Shown here piece after piece: positions 53,951 to 64,000 of a stretch of 64,000 bases of DNA. Position 1 is the stretch's first letter, and each line of letters begins with the position of its first letter. The notes below the pieces were generated by a model. The model worked only from the letters and a program-made list of their open reading frames with translations, was not told the origin of the DNA and did no database searches. The translations under genes and the position numbers were made by a program. The stretch spans positions 180,598,890-180,662,889 of the forward strand of contig OW386285.2 of the NCBI GenBank assembly GCA_936432065.2. Reading direction: 5' to 3'. This stretch comes from Rutpela maculata. Lineage: Eukaryota > Arthropoda > Insecta > Coleoptera > Cerambycidae.

Positions 53951-54640
53951 ACACAAATCGATGAAAATAGTTGATAAACCGAAATTTTTCACAAACACGC
54001 ATAAGTTTCAACACACACTGCTTGAATTATCAATTTGAAATATTATGAAACAATAATAATGCGCTGTAAGCGGGTTCATATTAAGTGACGTCATGGCCGA
54101 GACTCGACAAGACGGGTGCGGTCCATGTTTATGATTTTTTTTTAGACGATTTACAGGTCCCAGAAAATTCTAGTTTTTTTGCACAGTCTAAGAATTTTAA
54201 GATCTTTCCGAGGATCTTTCCGATAATCAAATTTTAAAAAAGTGCTAAATGAAGCCCGAGATGAAGCCTATTGACTAGAATCAAAAAATAATCAGGTTGA
54301 GTGATTATTCTCAGCAGTTGCATTCCCTAAACGTGCCCATTGCTTAAATTATCATCAGTTGTTTAAAAATGGCTGCTCTTTATTGTTTTTATTTATTGCA
54401 TATTATTACCGTAACAGTTAATATTGTTCATTAATCAATATTTTTTAATAAAGAACGAATGCAAAAAACTAAAGATTGACAAAAAAAAACAAAGGTAATG
54501 CAAATTAATTTACATAAATTCCAAGTGAAATTTTCTCGCATGTTTCTTTGAAAATATGTCTATCTTCACATCTTTATTGATGTTTATCAAACTCAAATCA
54601 TTCACTCTGCATTTCGTTATTATAAGCTTTGATTTAACTT
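53951..54640. other. Non-coding stretch next to the THAP exon
   Basis: Contains TTAAGTGACGTCATGGC (54085, a CRE-type site), possibly promoter-proximal to the THAP exon, and GCAGTTGCATTCCCTAAACG (54315), which matches in reverse the GTGCGTTTAGAGGATGCAAC phrase at 39630. Nothing coding recognised. Confidence 0.4.
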
Positions 54641-54649
54641 AACCTGTTT

Positions 54650-54805
54650 GTATGTTAGTTAGTTTGTTAGTCAGTTAGTATGTTTGGGTCAAACCTTACA
54701 AATCAATTTTTAACCACTTAACGATGTCCAATTGAGCTGAAATTTTGCATACAAGTGTAGTTTTGGAGACAATACAATAATATGGTACCAAAAAAAGCAT
54801 TTTTC
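54650..54805 (-). repeat. Family C tail fragment
   Basis: Reverse of the C1 tail: AACCACTTAACGATGTCCAA, TGAGCTGAAATTTTGCATAC and a CAATACAATAATATGGTACC phrase. Confidence 0.75.
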
Positions 54806-54811
54806 AGATTT

Positions 54812-55140
54812 TTACTTCCACATCCAGTGGAAGTATCGTAACATCTTTTTCAAAAAATTTTATTGTTCAAATAAGCTTAGAATGTCATGAAACGCCGACA
54901 TTTTAAGTTTGAGCAAAAAAAATTTCTGTCTGTCGTTCTGTCTGTCTGTCTGTAACTTTTTGTGCACACATTTACTTTGGAACCGTTTAAAATATTGACT
55001 TGATATTTGATACACGTATGTAATTTAACGAGATCTGGAACTAGATTATATTTTCATCTTATTCCGTTGGGGATAAATTAGGGTAAATGGGGGTAAATAG
55101 GCAAATCAAGCAGGTAAGAGTCCATAACAGTGGTATTTAG
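54812..55140 (+). mobile_element. MITE family A, copy A7 (left half)
   Basis: TTTACTTCCACATCCAGTGG through GTTCAAATAAGCTTAGAATG and TCTGTCTGTCGTTCTGTCTG to the GGTAAATGGGGGTAAATAGG block; interrupted near 55140 by another family C scrap (55150-55215). Confidence 0.78.
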
Positions 55141-55291
55141 TATATATAAGAATTTTAAACTATAATTTGATCGGGTAATGTATTCGCTCAGACGTTGCAT
55201 TCTAAGAACTGGTACTTGGTACGGGAGAGGGAAGGCGATGGCAAATAAAGGGTTTTGTCTGTGTCTGTAAAATAAGTAGACTAAAAAGTAA

Positions 55292-55570
55292 AAAATAAAA
55301 TTATATAAAAAAAATATTTTTAAGAAAAAGCTTTTATTTGAAAAAACTACCAAAAAGTAAAAATAATTTTTTAAAAATTCATACACCTGGAAACCAAAAG
55401 CTTTGGGGGCGGTCAATTGAGCAAAGTAGCTATGCAATAGCGCTATATGACCGTCCCCAAAACTTTTGGTTTCCAGGCGTATGAATTTAAAAAATATATT
55501 TTTACTTTTTAGTAGTTTTTCAAATAAAGGCTTTTTCTAAAAAATATTTTTTTTATATAATTTTATTTCC
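55292..55570. repeat. Inverted repeat with ~124-nt arms
   Basis: Arms 55292-55415 and 55448-55570 pair with few mismatches (TTCATACACCTGGAAACC against GGTTTCCAGGCGTATGAA). The loop is about 32 bases, with its own small palindrome TGCAATAGCGC. A compact foldback, no ORF of its own. Confidence 0.85.
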
Positions 55571-55574
55571 AACT

Positions 55575-56340
55575 GGTAACAAACTTTTACAATTTAGTTG
55601 TTATATGAACATCTAACTACTCCTTAAACCTGTCACTGTGCCCTTTACTTTGTATACAGGGTATTTCACTTTCATATAAAACAATTGCAGAATAACGTTG
55701 AAACACAAAGATGTTGAAAGTACTCTTAATTTAATACAAAACATTTCTTTGCTAAAGTTAAATGCTGAAACATCATGGGCCATATGGCAGCGCTAGCTAC
55801 AAATTAACTTTTCTAAACCATTTCTTTTTGCCAATAAAACGACATGATCCTGGTTAACTAAATCTAGGAACAGCATCAATTACTACGGAATAAAGTTTTT
55901 TAATGTATTACCCACCCATATCAAACAGTCAAAAATTTAATGAAACGGTGAAACGTTTTCTGCTTGGGCAAGCGTTCTATTCATTTGAGGAATTTCCATG
56001 TGCGGATTTTAGTCACTTTGATGTGTGTTAGTTCTCACTTTATGTACGCTTTTATGTATTTCGATTATTTGTTTGTCTGTATTATGATCATTTTATGATT
56101 TTTACCTATTATGTACATCTTATGTAATATTCGAAATTACTGCTTTTCATTTTTTCTGAACCTGCCTTGACTTGTGTAAATACTTATTGTATACTAGCAC
56201 CAATAAACTATTATTATTATTATACAACCAGAAATATTTAAGAAAACTGCAAAAAAACACAATTTTCAAAATTCTCTTGTTTAAACAAATAACTTGGGGG
56301 GCAAATATTTATTCCAAAACTTTTTGCTACACTACTTGTT
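55575..56340. other. Non-coding stretch
   Basis: No recognised domain. A TTATTATTATTATAC run at 56210 is the only simple repeat. Confidence 0.4.
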
Positions 56341-56348
56341 GCGAACTC

Positions 56349-56432
56349 GTAAAAGTGAGCTGGTCTGCTGAAGCCAACATTGTCGGTATGCTTTGAAGAC
56401 GCTGGAATTCCAGCAGACCAGCTCACTTTTAC
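56349..56432. repeat. 22-bp perfect hairpin with EcoRI-type palindrome
   Basis: GTAAAAGTGAGCTGGTCTGC at 56349 is repeated in reverse at 56411-56432, with a 40-base loop that ends in the 14-bp palindrome GCTGGAATTCCAGC (56401-56414) overlapping the right arm. Confidence 0.85.
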
Positions 56433-56470
56433 AAGTTGTCATGGGAATTTTCAAAGTGTACCGAGAAGGT

Positions 56471-56500
56471 CAGTTGGTTGGTTGGTTGGTTGGTTGGGCT
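56471..56500. repeat. (GGTT)n microsatellite
   Basis: GTTGGTTGGTTGGTTGGTTG, about six units. Confidence 0.9.
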
Positions 56501-56539
56501 GTCTGTAGACCCCCCAAGACAATTCCTTATTATGTAATT

Positions 56540-59100
56540 TAGATTCTTAATTTTACTCCACTATTAATTTGTATTTGATACTTGAGTTCACGATATGAAA
56601 CGGATTTTTGTAAAATTTTCTTTGCGCCATAATTCTTAAACATATTTGTCCGGCTATAATTACGTACTTGATTTATTCTAATAAGTATAATTATTATATA
56701 CTTATGTGCCAAAGAGCATAAGATAATACTGGCAACCAAATAGAGTTAATGGCAATATATAAAATCGAAGTGACAATAAAAATGTTATTAAGTCAAATGA
56801 CATACATTTGCACCACCTGCTGAAATGTTTGTTATCTGATTCACGTATAATGGTTGAAATTAGGTGATTTGGTGACAAATTAATAGAGGTATAAAATATA
56901 AAACTCTCGACGTATTCTTTTCATCAGCCAGGTGTTATATAGAACTAAATATTTACCCTTTATAAAGAACGTTACTGAAACTACCTACCTGCCTTTTTAC
57001 TAAAGGAAAGTACATTTAGGAACGTATAAACCACAGATCAACTTTAGATTTTAGAGCTATAATGTCGGCTGCGAGTTAAACTTTTGTGGAAGAGGTTAAA
57101 AAACGTTTTTTGCAAATATCTTGAAAACTACGAATTCTATAGAAAAGTGTTTAAGTATACGACTCGAAGACTATGAAATTACATTGAATTATTCGGTAAA
57201 AAATTGGCTGAGATATGGTTTTTTCAAGTTTAGTGCTATTTTCACCACTCCCCAAGGAAAATTTCAACGCGCGTTTCTGGTGATTAACTCAAAAACTACT
57301 ATACAAGAAAAATGTTGATCAGAATGTCGAATTAAACGATTTTAATATCTGAAAAAGTATTGGTGATTGATTTCTGAAACGTATAGTGTATTCATATTTT
57401 TAGGGTAGCCGATTAAGAATTTATAGACAAAATTAAAAAATTCAAAATCTCGGGTCAAAAATGGAGGGTGAAAAATTTTCTAAATTAAGTTTTTTAAACG
57501 GGCAAAAAAATGTGCATCTAACTAATGGTATATATTTATGAGAACCACTGAGGTTTTACTGGAAACTTTGAAGTTGAACATTGTTTTGGTCATAATTTCT
57601 TTTCTTTCTATTATGCTATAGGAACAAAAAACATAATTTGAGCGCTTAATTCATAACCTTTCATTTTGATACTTAAGTATGATAAAAAGCTGGACAATTT
57701 AAAAAATATGCGTTTATATGGAAATCAAAATTGCGAATTTATTCCTTTAAATTGCGTTCTAACAAAGACGATCATGTAAACTTTTTTGTAGCTTTTTAAA
57801 CAGTTAATCAAATGGTATTTATTATTTTCCTTAAAAATAATTAACCCAAAATATTAAATTTCTTTATAAAAAAAAGTTTTTTTATCCGAATTTGTTTTAA
57901 ACAATCATTTTTAAATAGACAAAATATTATATATTTCTATTGCAAAATAAAGCTTATTCAATTATCTTTCAAATAGGACCAACAGCGTTTATTTACCTTG
58001 ATTACAGCCACTTGAATCTGATAGAAATTATGAAAAATTTTTTTTTATAATTGTCAAAAAAAAAATTAAGACACAAAAAAAAATTAATTTGGTTCTTGAA
58101 GTATACTGCTACAGCTAATCGCTCACGAAGGAATTTTCTTTTTTTACGGTTTCGTATTTTTCTTTTTGTTTGAAAATCACTTTTGTAATATTTAACCTTA
58201 ACTGAAGCTGATGAAATTGTCTTGATATGCTTTTTGGTAGGTATCGATCGGATTTTTCCAAATAAAATTGCAGCTATTTAAAGTTGTTTTATATTAAAAT
58301 GGAGGAACTGTGTAAAAAACTCCTATTGCAAAACTTGAAGCATATTTAATTTTATTATTTTTTTCTGTTTCAAAGTACAGGATCCTTGAAAATGGTCGTT
58401 TTTAGACAAAAATGTCTATTGAAACTCTACATCTAAATGCCAATAATGGGAAAGCAAATACATTTTTCATTTTTCAGGAAAATTCACCAATTTACAATGA
58501 GGTATAAACTTTATTAATTTGGGAGATATATTTTTATATAATCTATTTCACAATAGTCTTTGTTTTCCATCCATTGATTATACCAGCAATATCATCTTCA
58601 GTATTTACTGGGAATGGTAGGAAGGTGAATTGAATTTAAACAACTGACGGACAAAGAAAGGAGAAAGAGAAAGATTTTGACCAAAATGTTCAATAACTTT
58701 GTTACTACATACATGAGAAAAATAATTTGTAAGAACTTCAGACAGTGACAATATGATTACTATTCATGAACGAGATGTTGAAATTATGTTTTTGTTTAGT
58801 TCTCATTTATAATTTTCCATGATTATTTTACTTTGTTGGAGGCCGAATTAATTCTGTATTTATAGTGTTTTATTAGTTACAGTAAAAATGAAACATAAAT
58901 GTAGATTTTCATTTATGCTTCTTTTTTTAACCCTTTTCTACAAATTTTAATTTCACAATAATACATGTTTTTTTATTTAAAATACACTTTCAAAATTAAT
59001 AAACCCTCACATTATAATATTTTACCTCAGCAGGTATGTAGATAGAAAGTAGTCTAAAAAATATTTAGGTATTGGACAAACAAGTTATATCGAGCATTAA
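56540..59100. other. Long non-coding stretch
   Basis: A+T-rich. The block at 57060-57700 resembles the non-coding repeat near 1.2-1.5 kb and 5.7-6.8 kb (CTTGAAAACTACGAATTC; CTTAATTCATAACCTTTC), but no terminal repeats were found. No ORF of note; the ORF at 57121 lacks any motif. Confidence 0.4.
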
Positions 59101-59134
59101 AAAGTATAGATTTTTGGAAATGTCGGCATAAAAA

Positions 59135-59829
59135 TTGACTGATAACTATGATGTAATAGTTGATTGCACGGAAATTAATGTTGGAAAAAGCAGCGATCCT
59201 GAAATACAGCAAGCGACATATTCACAATATAAAAATACAAATACTTTTAAGGTCCTTATTGGTACAAGTGAGAAGGGGTGTATTATATTTGTATCTGATG
59301 TATATGGAAGTTGTATATCTGACAGAAAAATTGTTGAAGAGCAGTCTGATTTTTTGGTTGGTTGAATTTAATTTAGACAAGAAAATTTATATTCTTGGAA
59401 ATATTTATCGGCCTCCTAATAACGACTGCGCGAGATTCTTAGATACCTTAATTGGTATCTTTTCTGAATATGATAACATACTCTGCATGGGTGATATAAA
59501 CCTTAAATTATTACTCTCCTAATACTAGCGACCTTCCCTCAATGTTTAATACTTTTAGCCTCGAGCAGCAGATTATGGAGCCAACTCGTATATCTGACAA
59601 TAGTATGACTCTTATTGACCTTATCTCTATTAACATAGAGGTCTGCGATTCTGGAATCATATATGCTAATATAGCTGATCACTTTTTAGTTTTTTGTAAG
59701 CTCACACTTAATAATACCAAATGTCCAGCAAAAAAGATATTTTATAGGGATCTAAAGAACTTTACCTTAGTCGATTTTCAAAGAGATTTGGAGGCTATAC
59801 CGTGGGATACTTGGTACACCATCGAATGA
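59135..59829 (+). pseudogene. LINE endonuclease (third family)
   Basis: Pieces in three frames: TSEKGCIIFVSDVYGSCISD (59135-59365), VEFNLDKKIYILGNIYRPPN and ILCMGDINLKLLL (59160-59522), then FSLEQQIMEPTRISDNSMTL and IADHFLVF (59542-59829). GDIN and ADHF stand for the usual GDxN and SDHxxV metal-site motifs; the N-terminal catalytic Glu region is not found. Confidence 0.75.
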
Positions 59830-60479
59830 TACAGATGATAAAATATCCTTCAAGGTTTTGATGTTCATGCCCCTATTAAAGACATTCGCATTTCCAAAAA
59901 ATCCAAATACTCCCCTTGGATAACCGACAATATAAAATTTATGGAGAAATTACGAGAAAAAGCTTTAAAACGGTACAAAAAAACCAAACTTCCCGGGCAT
60001 TGAGAATATTATAAACAATTGTATAATTTAACATCTTCGGCAATTTATAGAGAAAAAAGTGTATATTTATCACAAAAGCTTAAGAATTGCAGTGTCAAAG
60101 ATAAATGGAAAGTGCTTCGCAAATTGAACATTGTTACATCTAGAAAAAATAATTTCCAGATAACTTAATAATGTTAACATATTAAATGACTATTTCAACA
60201 CTTCTGCTAAAAGCGATCTTAAGCCCTCAGAGGAACTTCGACATTTTTATCTGAATAATATCAAAGATACTGTAACTGAAGGTTTCGCCTTTGTTCTCAC
60301 TACAGAGATCGAGGTACTGACAATTATTCAAAATATAAAATTTAAAGCATTTGGACTTGACCAACTTAATGTTATGCTGCCCTTTTATTGGAAATTACAT
60401 CGTTCACATAATTAATGAATCTATAGCCAAATCAAACTTTCAAGATGCTGGAAACATGATTATATGTAAGTAAAATCAA

Positions 60480-61585
60480 TCTGGTTTTAGATCAGGCTAT
60501 GCCACAGTCCTAGCTTCTATAACAGATGATATTTTTCGTTCCTTAGATAATAACAACTTATGTGCACTCATTCTTTTAGATTATTCTAAAGCGTTCGACA
60601 TTTTGAACCATGACGTGCTTATTTCAATTTTGCACTTCATAGGGTTTGGGGATAGTGCGTGCTCTTTAATGACATCCTATCTTTCAGAAAGATACCAGCA
60701 GGTCTCACTGAATAATTGTAAATCTGGTGTGGAACTGGTTGATCAAGTTGTCCCTCAGGGGAGTATACAATTTACACATGCAATTTTTACACTAACTTAG
60801 AACATTGTGATTACCACCTATACGCTGACGACACGCAACTATATTATTCATTTCAATTGTCAGAAATAGCAGAAGCAAATGAAAAAATTAAACAAGATTT
60901 AAACACTATTTTAGATGTTTCTAACAATCAGGCTTTAAAAAGCAATGCTGATAAATCTTGCGCTGTTTTATTTGGAAGTGACAGTCAAAGACGTATTGCT
61001 CTAAAAAATTTGGAAATACACTTTGGGAATGACACGATACCTTCCAGTGACTCCTGTAAAAGCTTGGGTCTGATTATTGACTTTAAGTTGCGCTTCAAAG
61101 AACCTGCGACCTTTATGCTAAAGAAAGCGTATACGTCACTAAAACTTATGTATGGTCAAAGACGCTGCTTGTCTAATGATATAAAAAAAATTGCTCCTCT
61201 CATTTTAACCAGGGCGATAATATATACGGTGCCTGCCTAGACAGTGTTGATACGAAAAAAACCCAGAACAGCTGCATGATGCTCATTTTCGGCATAAAAT
61301 GTACAGAATGCATATCGCATAAATTGAGAGATGCTCACTGGCTTAATATGTTCAACCGCAGAAAACCACATGCGACATGTTTTTTCTTTAAATAATTAAA
61401 TATAAAACACCTGCTTATTTGCATAGTAGGTTATCATATAGGATAGATGTGCATAACTTAAATTTACGTCACCAAAATGCCCTTACTATAACTAGTCACA
61501 AAAAAGAAATTTTTAAACGGTCTTTTTCTTATAATATAGCAACCTGCGGCGATGTCATGATGTGTCCAGTTTTTCAATGATCTGT
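60480..61585 (+). pseudogene. LINE reverse transcriptase and C-terminus (third family)
   Basis: QSGFRSGYATVLASITDDIF near 60480, ALILLDYSKAFDILNHDVLI (motif A), QVVPQGSIQ, a short deletion, NLEHCDYHLYADDTQLYYSF (motif C, near 60800-60850), then SNADKSCAVLFGSDSQRR and SDSCKSLGLIIDFKLRFKE (60857-61240). After more frame changes come LRDAHWLNMFNRRK and FKRSFSYNIA (61320-61545), the C-terminal domain of CR1-type proteins. Catalytic YADD is retained. Confidence 0.82.
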
Positions 61586-61589
61586 ATTC

Positions 61590-62500
61590 TGTATTGATAT
61601 ACTTATGTTTAATATATTTATTTTATTGTTAATAGTTATGTTGTGGTATCCCCATGCCACTGCGTAGTCGTAATTTTAATTTGTAATTTTCTCAGGCATA
61701 TGTGGCCTTTTGTTTACCGTCCTCATATTGTTCATTATTTAAGCAATATATCGCTTATATTTGGCGCATTACTTCTACATCAAAATGTGAGAGTGAAGGT
61801 ATAGGTTTGAACTGCGAAAAATTCACCACAATTTTTTTTCTCGCTGAGATTGTTTAATATCCCCTAAAATATTGAGAAACAGAGTATAAGCGAAAATAAT
61901 CCGGTCTGTGTGTATATTAGTATATACAATATATTATATAAATGTTCGGATTGCTCTCGAGCAAATGAGCTCATTTAACATTTTTTTTATTCATATTTCG
62001 AAAGTACACCTTGTAGTTAGTAAATGTGCAAAATATTAGATTTTTTTTCAACTCCTTCTCCCCCAAAATAAATAATGAAAATAGAGCGCGCGAAAACGCA
62101 ATGTGACGTCAAACCAACTCCAGCGGCCGACCGCTTGCCTGCTCCCATATATTTTCATACGGCAAGCACAACAACAGACGTGCTATTACCGCATAACTCA
62201 TAAAACCAGTCGAGCGAGTGTGGTGACGTCACCCGCGCCGGGCGTTTCAAATATGTTACGTATTGGAAAATTACAGTTAATATTAACGCTAGCGGCCTAA
62301 TTTTTTTCACTATATACTTAAACGGTTAAATACTTACGGAAAATGTAAAAATAGATTGTAAATTAAATATCACTAAATGAGCCCAAGCGGTTGGGTTTTT
62401 TTCGGTTTTTCATTTTTTATTAGTAAAAGTGGACAATAATTAATCATGGAAAGTATTTTTCATACAGTAGTGCGGACGACTTGAAAATAGGCCTGACCTA
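61590..62500. other. Non-coding stretch with CRE-type sites
   Basis: TGTGACGTCAAACC at 62102 and GGTGACGTCACCCGCG at 62221 frame a G+C-richer 130 bases. This looks either like a promoter-type segment or a dispersed repeat; no gene start follows. Confidence 0.4.
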
Positions 62501-62507
62501 GGCCGGG

Positions 62508-62623
62508 AATAGTATATTGTGTATTGTGTATTTAGGTGTGAAAGCAATACATTCCCGGACAACGATGTTGCAAGCATCGAAGTCCGGGAATGTGCTTTCA
62601 CACCGAAGTACACATACTATTTT
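62508..62623. repeat. Imperfect hairpin with 45-nt arms
   Basis: GGTGTGAAAGCAATACATTC CCGGAC on the left pairs with GTCCGGGAATGTGCTTTCAC on the right. The loop CAACGATGTTGCAAGCATCG itself pairs (CGATG/CATCG), extending the hairpin. Confidence 0.85.
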
Positions 62624-62780
62624 TTCTGAAATCACAATCAATATTATTACAAATTAAGGAATTTGTATTAATGCATAATATTTCTTCACTAAAATCTAAC
62701 TGCTTACTAATAAATGCAATTTTAATGTGAGTTGGTTTCTCTGCGTGTATTTATTTACTGTCTAAAATATTCATAAAAAA

Positions 62781-63100
62781 ACCGTACGGGAATGTTGATC
62801 GTTGCTTGGCACCGGATCTTTTCCGGTCTGTTTTCTGATAGTTACTTAGCAACGGACTAAAATTCTGGAATTGTGCATTTTTCTATCTGGAATCGCGCCG
62901 AAAATGTAGATAGATATTGCAGATCGATTACAGAAAAAGTAACATTCCCGTACAGTTTTGTTGATCGTTGCTTGGCAACGGATCTTTTCCAGTTTGTTTT
63001 CTGATAGTTTCTTAGCAACGGACTAAAATACTGAAATTGTACATTTTTCGATCTGAAATCGCGCCGAAGACATTGCCGATTGATTTCAGAAAAAACACTC
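62781..63100. repeat. ~166 bp tandem pair with X-box-like motifs
   Basis: TTGATCGTTGCTTGGCAACG, GATCTTTTCCAGTTTGTTTT CTGATAG, TTAGCAACGGACTAAAAT and TCGCGCCGAA occur twice, offset 166 bases (62801 and 62967 for GTTGCTTGGCA). The - strand ORF here is not coding-like. Confidence 0.82.
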
Positions 63101-64000
63101 TTCAATCGTGTTAATGTTTGCTACTCGACTAACCGCTGACCACTAACCCGATTTTACCTAATTGGTGTTTACACTGGGCGAGTACGTAGTCAAGTTCATT
63201 TTAGATTGGTGGGAAAGAGGGCGAGTGGGCAAGCTACTATGCTGGCCGCTCTACCACTCGACTAGTCTAATACCTGTTTACTGGACTTTTTACTCGACCA
63301 ACTGTTTACACCGGTCGAGTTGATATGCTTTTCTTTACTTACCTCTTTACTCTACTCTTTACTTGACTAATGTAAATTAGCCTTTCCTTCATTTAAGAGG
63401 ACAGCTGCTCTCATATGAGGAAGTGTTCACTCCATTAAGGAGCTTAGTGGAGGATTCTATTTCCTCTGTATTCGTGGGTATAATAGCCCTGGTTAATTTG
63501 CCAGAGAGGGCACGCCTATAGGCGTCCTAGTGGGTGCCTCTGGGATTCCTGTACCAGCTTTCCATTTGATGGCAATAATTTAGGAAATAAAAGTTTAGCA
63601 CTGTAATTTTAGTCACCAAAATCGTTCGACTTTTATTTCTGAATGTTCAAAACTGTCAAAAGTTTCCTTCCCTTCCCACTTCCCATAAGACACCCCAAAA
63701 TTCTGTAAAATCGTCTTTTTACCCCCTTGTATTTCGAAAACTGTCCATTTTCCACTTTGTGCCCATGAGAACTTTTGATGTACAGGTCAAGAGGAACAAC
63801 ATATTTTAATTTCAGCCATTTTCACCAAGGGCCACTTCCCATAAGAAATGTGCGGGGTCCTTTAAAGACGAGTAGATCTTTGAGATCTCTGAAGGAATCC
63901 ATTATGAAGAGCCGCATTTGAAGTTTTTAGGAAGTTTTATTTATTTATGGCAAATAATTGATTTTCATCTCCTTTGTCGTCCTTTTTGAATTTTCCTCCA
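63101..64000. other. Non-coding window end
   Basis: Phrases GTTTACACTGGGCGAGT (63170) and GTTTACACCGGTCGAGT (63304) form a diverged direct pair with several ACTCGAC phrases between. After 63400 no ORF or domain is recognised; an AATAAAAG occurs at 63590 without upstream coding sequence. Confidence 0.4.

Larger units (their letters stand above)
59130..61585 (+). mobile_element. Degenerate CR1/Jockey-type LINE
   Basis: About 2.45 kb on the + strand with endonuclease, reverse transcriptase and C-terminal parts in order but with many frameshifts, stops and two internal deletions. No ORF1 and no clear tail. Its motifs (YADDTQLYYS, HWLN, SFSYNIA) differ from those of the LINEs at 31.6 and 49 kb, so it is a third family and the oldest. 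Confidence 0.8.

Noticed and set aside
62857..63105. 82-codon ORF on the - strand
   Set aside because: Spans the tandem pair and shows the same peptide phrase twice; no family resemblance.

Overview
The window is A+T-rich, repeat-dense nuclear DNA from an animal, most likely an insect. Reasons: spliced genes with short introns, insect-type 28S rRNA sequence, THAP and pogo/Tigger transposase domains, Penelope-type ribozyme motifs, and BEL/Pao, copia, DIRS-like, Jockey/CR1-like, I-like and R2-like retroelements. No single-copy host gene could be recognised, and no tRNA gene or CRISPR array was seen. The species cannot be named; a large beetle-type genome is only a guess.

Layout. 1-660: two opposed copies of an R2-type LINE C-terminus. 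2.3-5.6 kb: two copies of a ~630 bp MITE (family A), with a ~1.9 kb inverted-repeat element between them that carries a broken gene of an uncharacterised multicopy family. 7.3-7.6 and 13.1-13.3 kb: inverted Penelope-like ends with hammerhead-like motifs, which flank a two-exon 3' gene end of the same uncharacterised superfamily (9.5-10.2 kb), a ~36 bp tandem array and a ~151 bp satellite. 14.7-17 kb: a foldback repeat (family C) and two MITE A copies. 17.3-18.4 kb: a ~215 bp inverted repeat with an unidentified ORF. 18.4-21 kb: Jockey pieces, a P/THAP transposase remnant and a second ribozyme-like motif. 21-26.7 kb: duplicated copia fragments, an I-type RNase H, a perfect 53-nt hairpin and family B repeats with long CAGA arrays. 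26.7-31.1 kb: a DIRS-like reverse transcriptase split by a hAT-type element carrying 28S rRNA and by a nearly complete pogo/Tigger element. 31.6-34.4 kb: a nearly complete LINE.

34.7-40 kb: an unusual palindrome with splice-donor-like sequences, a family C copy, and an FB-like element built of ~130 bp units. 40.67-46.77 kb: a full-length but broken BEL/Pao element with 361 bp LTRs and a TGTAT target duplication. 47.13-53.58 kb: a large foldback element whose right arm holds a 4.4 kb LINE. 53.8 kb: a THAP exon. 54.6-56.5 kb: foldbacks and hairpins. 59.1-61.6 kb: a degenerate LINE. 62.5-63.1 kb: a hairpin and a tandem pair with X-box-like motifs.

The genes do not form a pathway: almost all are parts of mobile elements, and nesting gives their relative ages. 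The most promising leads are the hAT-type element carrying 28S rRNA, the inverted-repeat element with the uncharacterised gene family (with a separate spliced relative nearby), the foldback families, and the paired ribozyme-like motifs.
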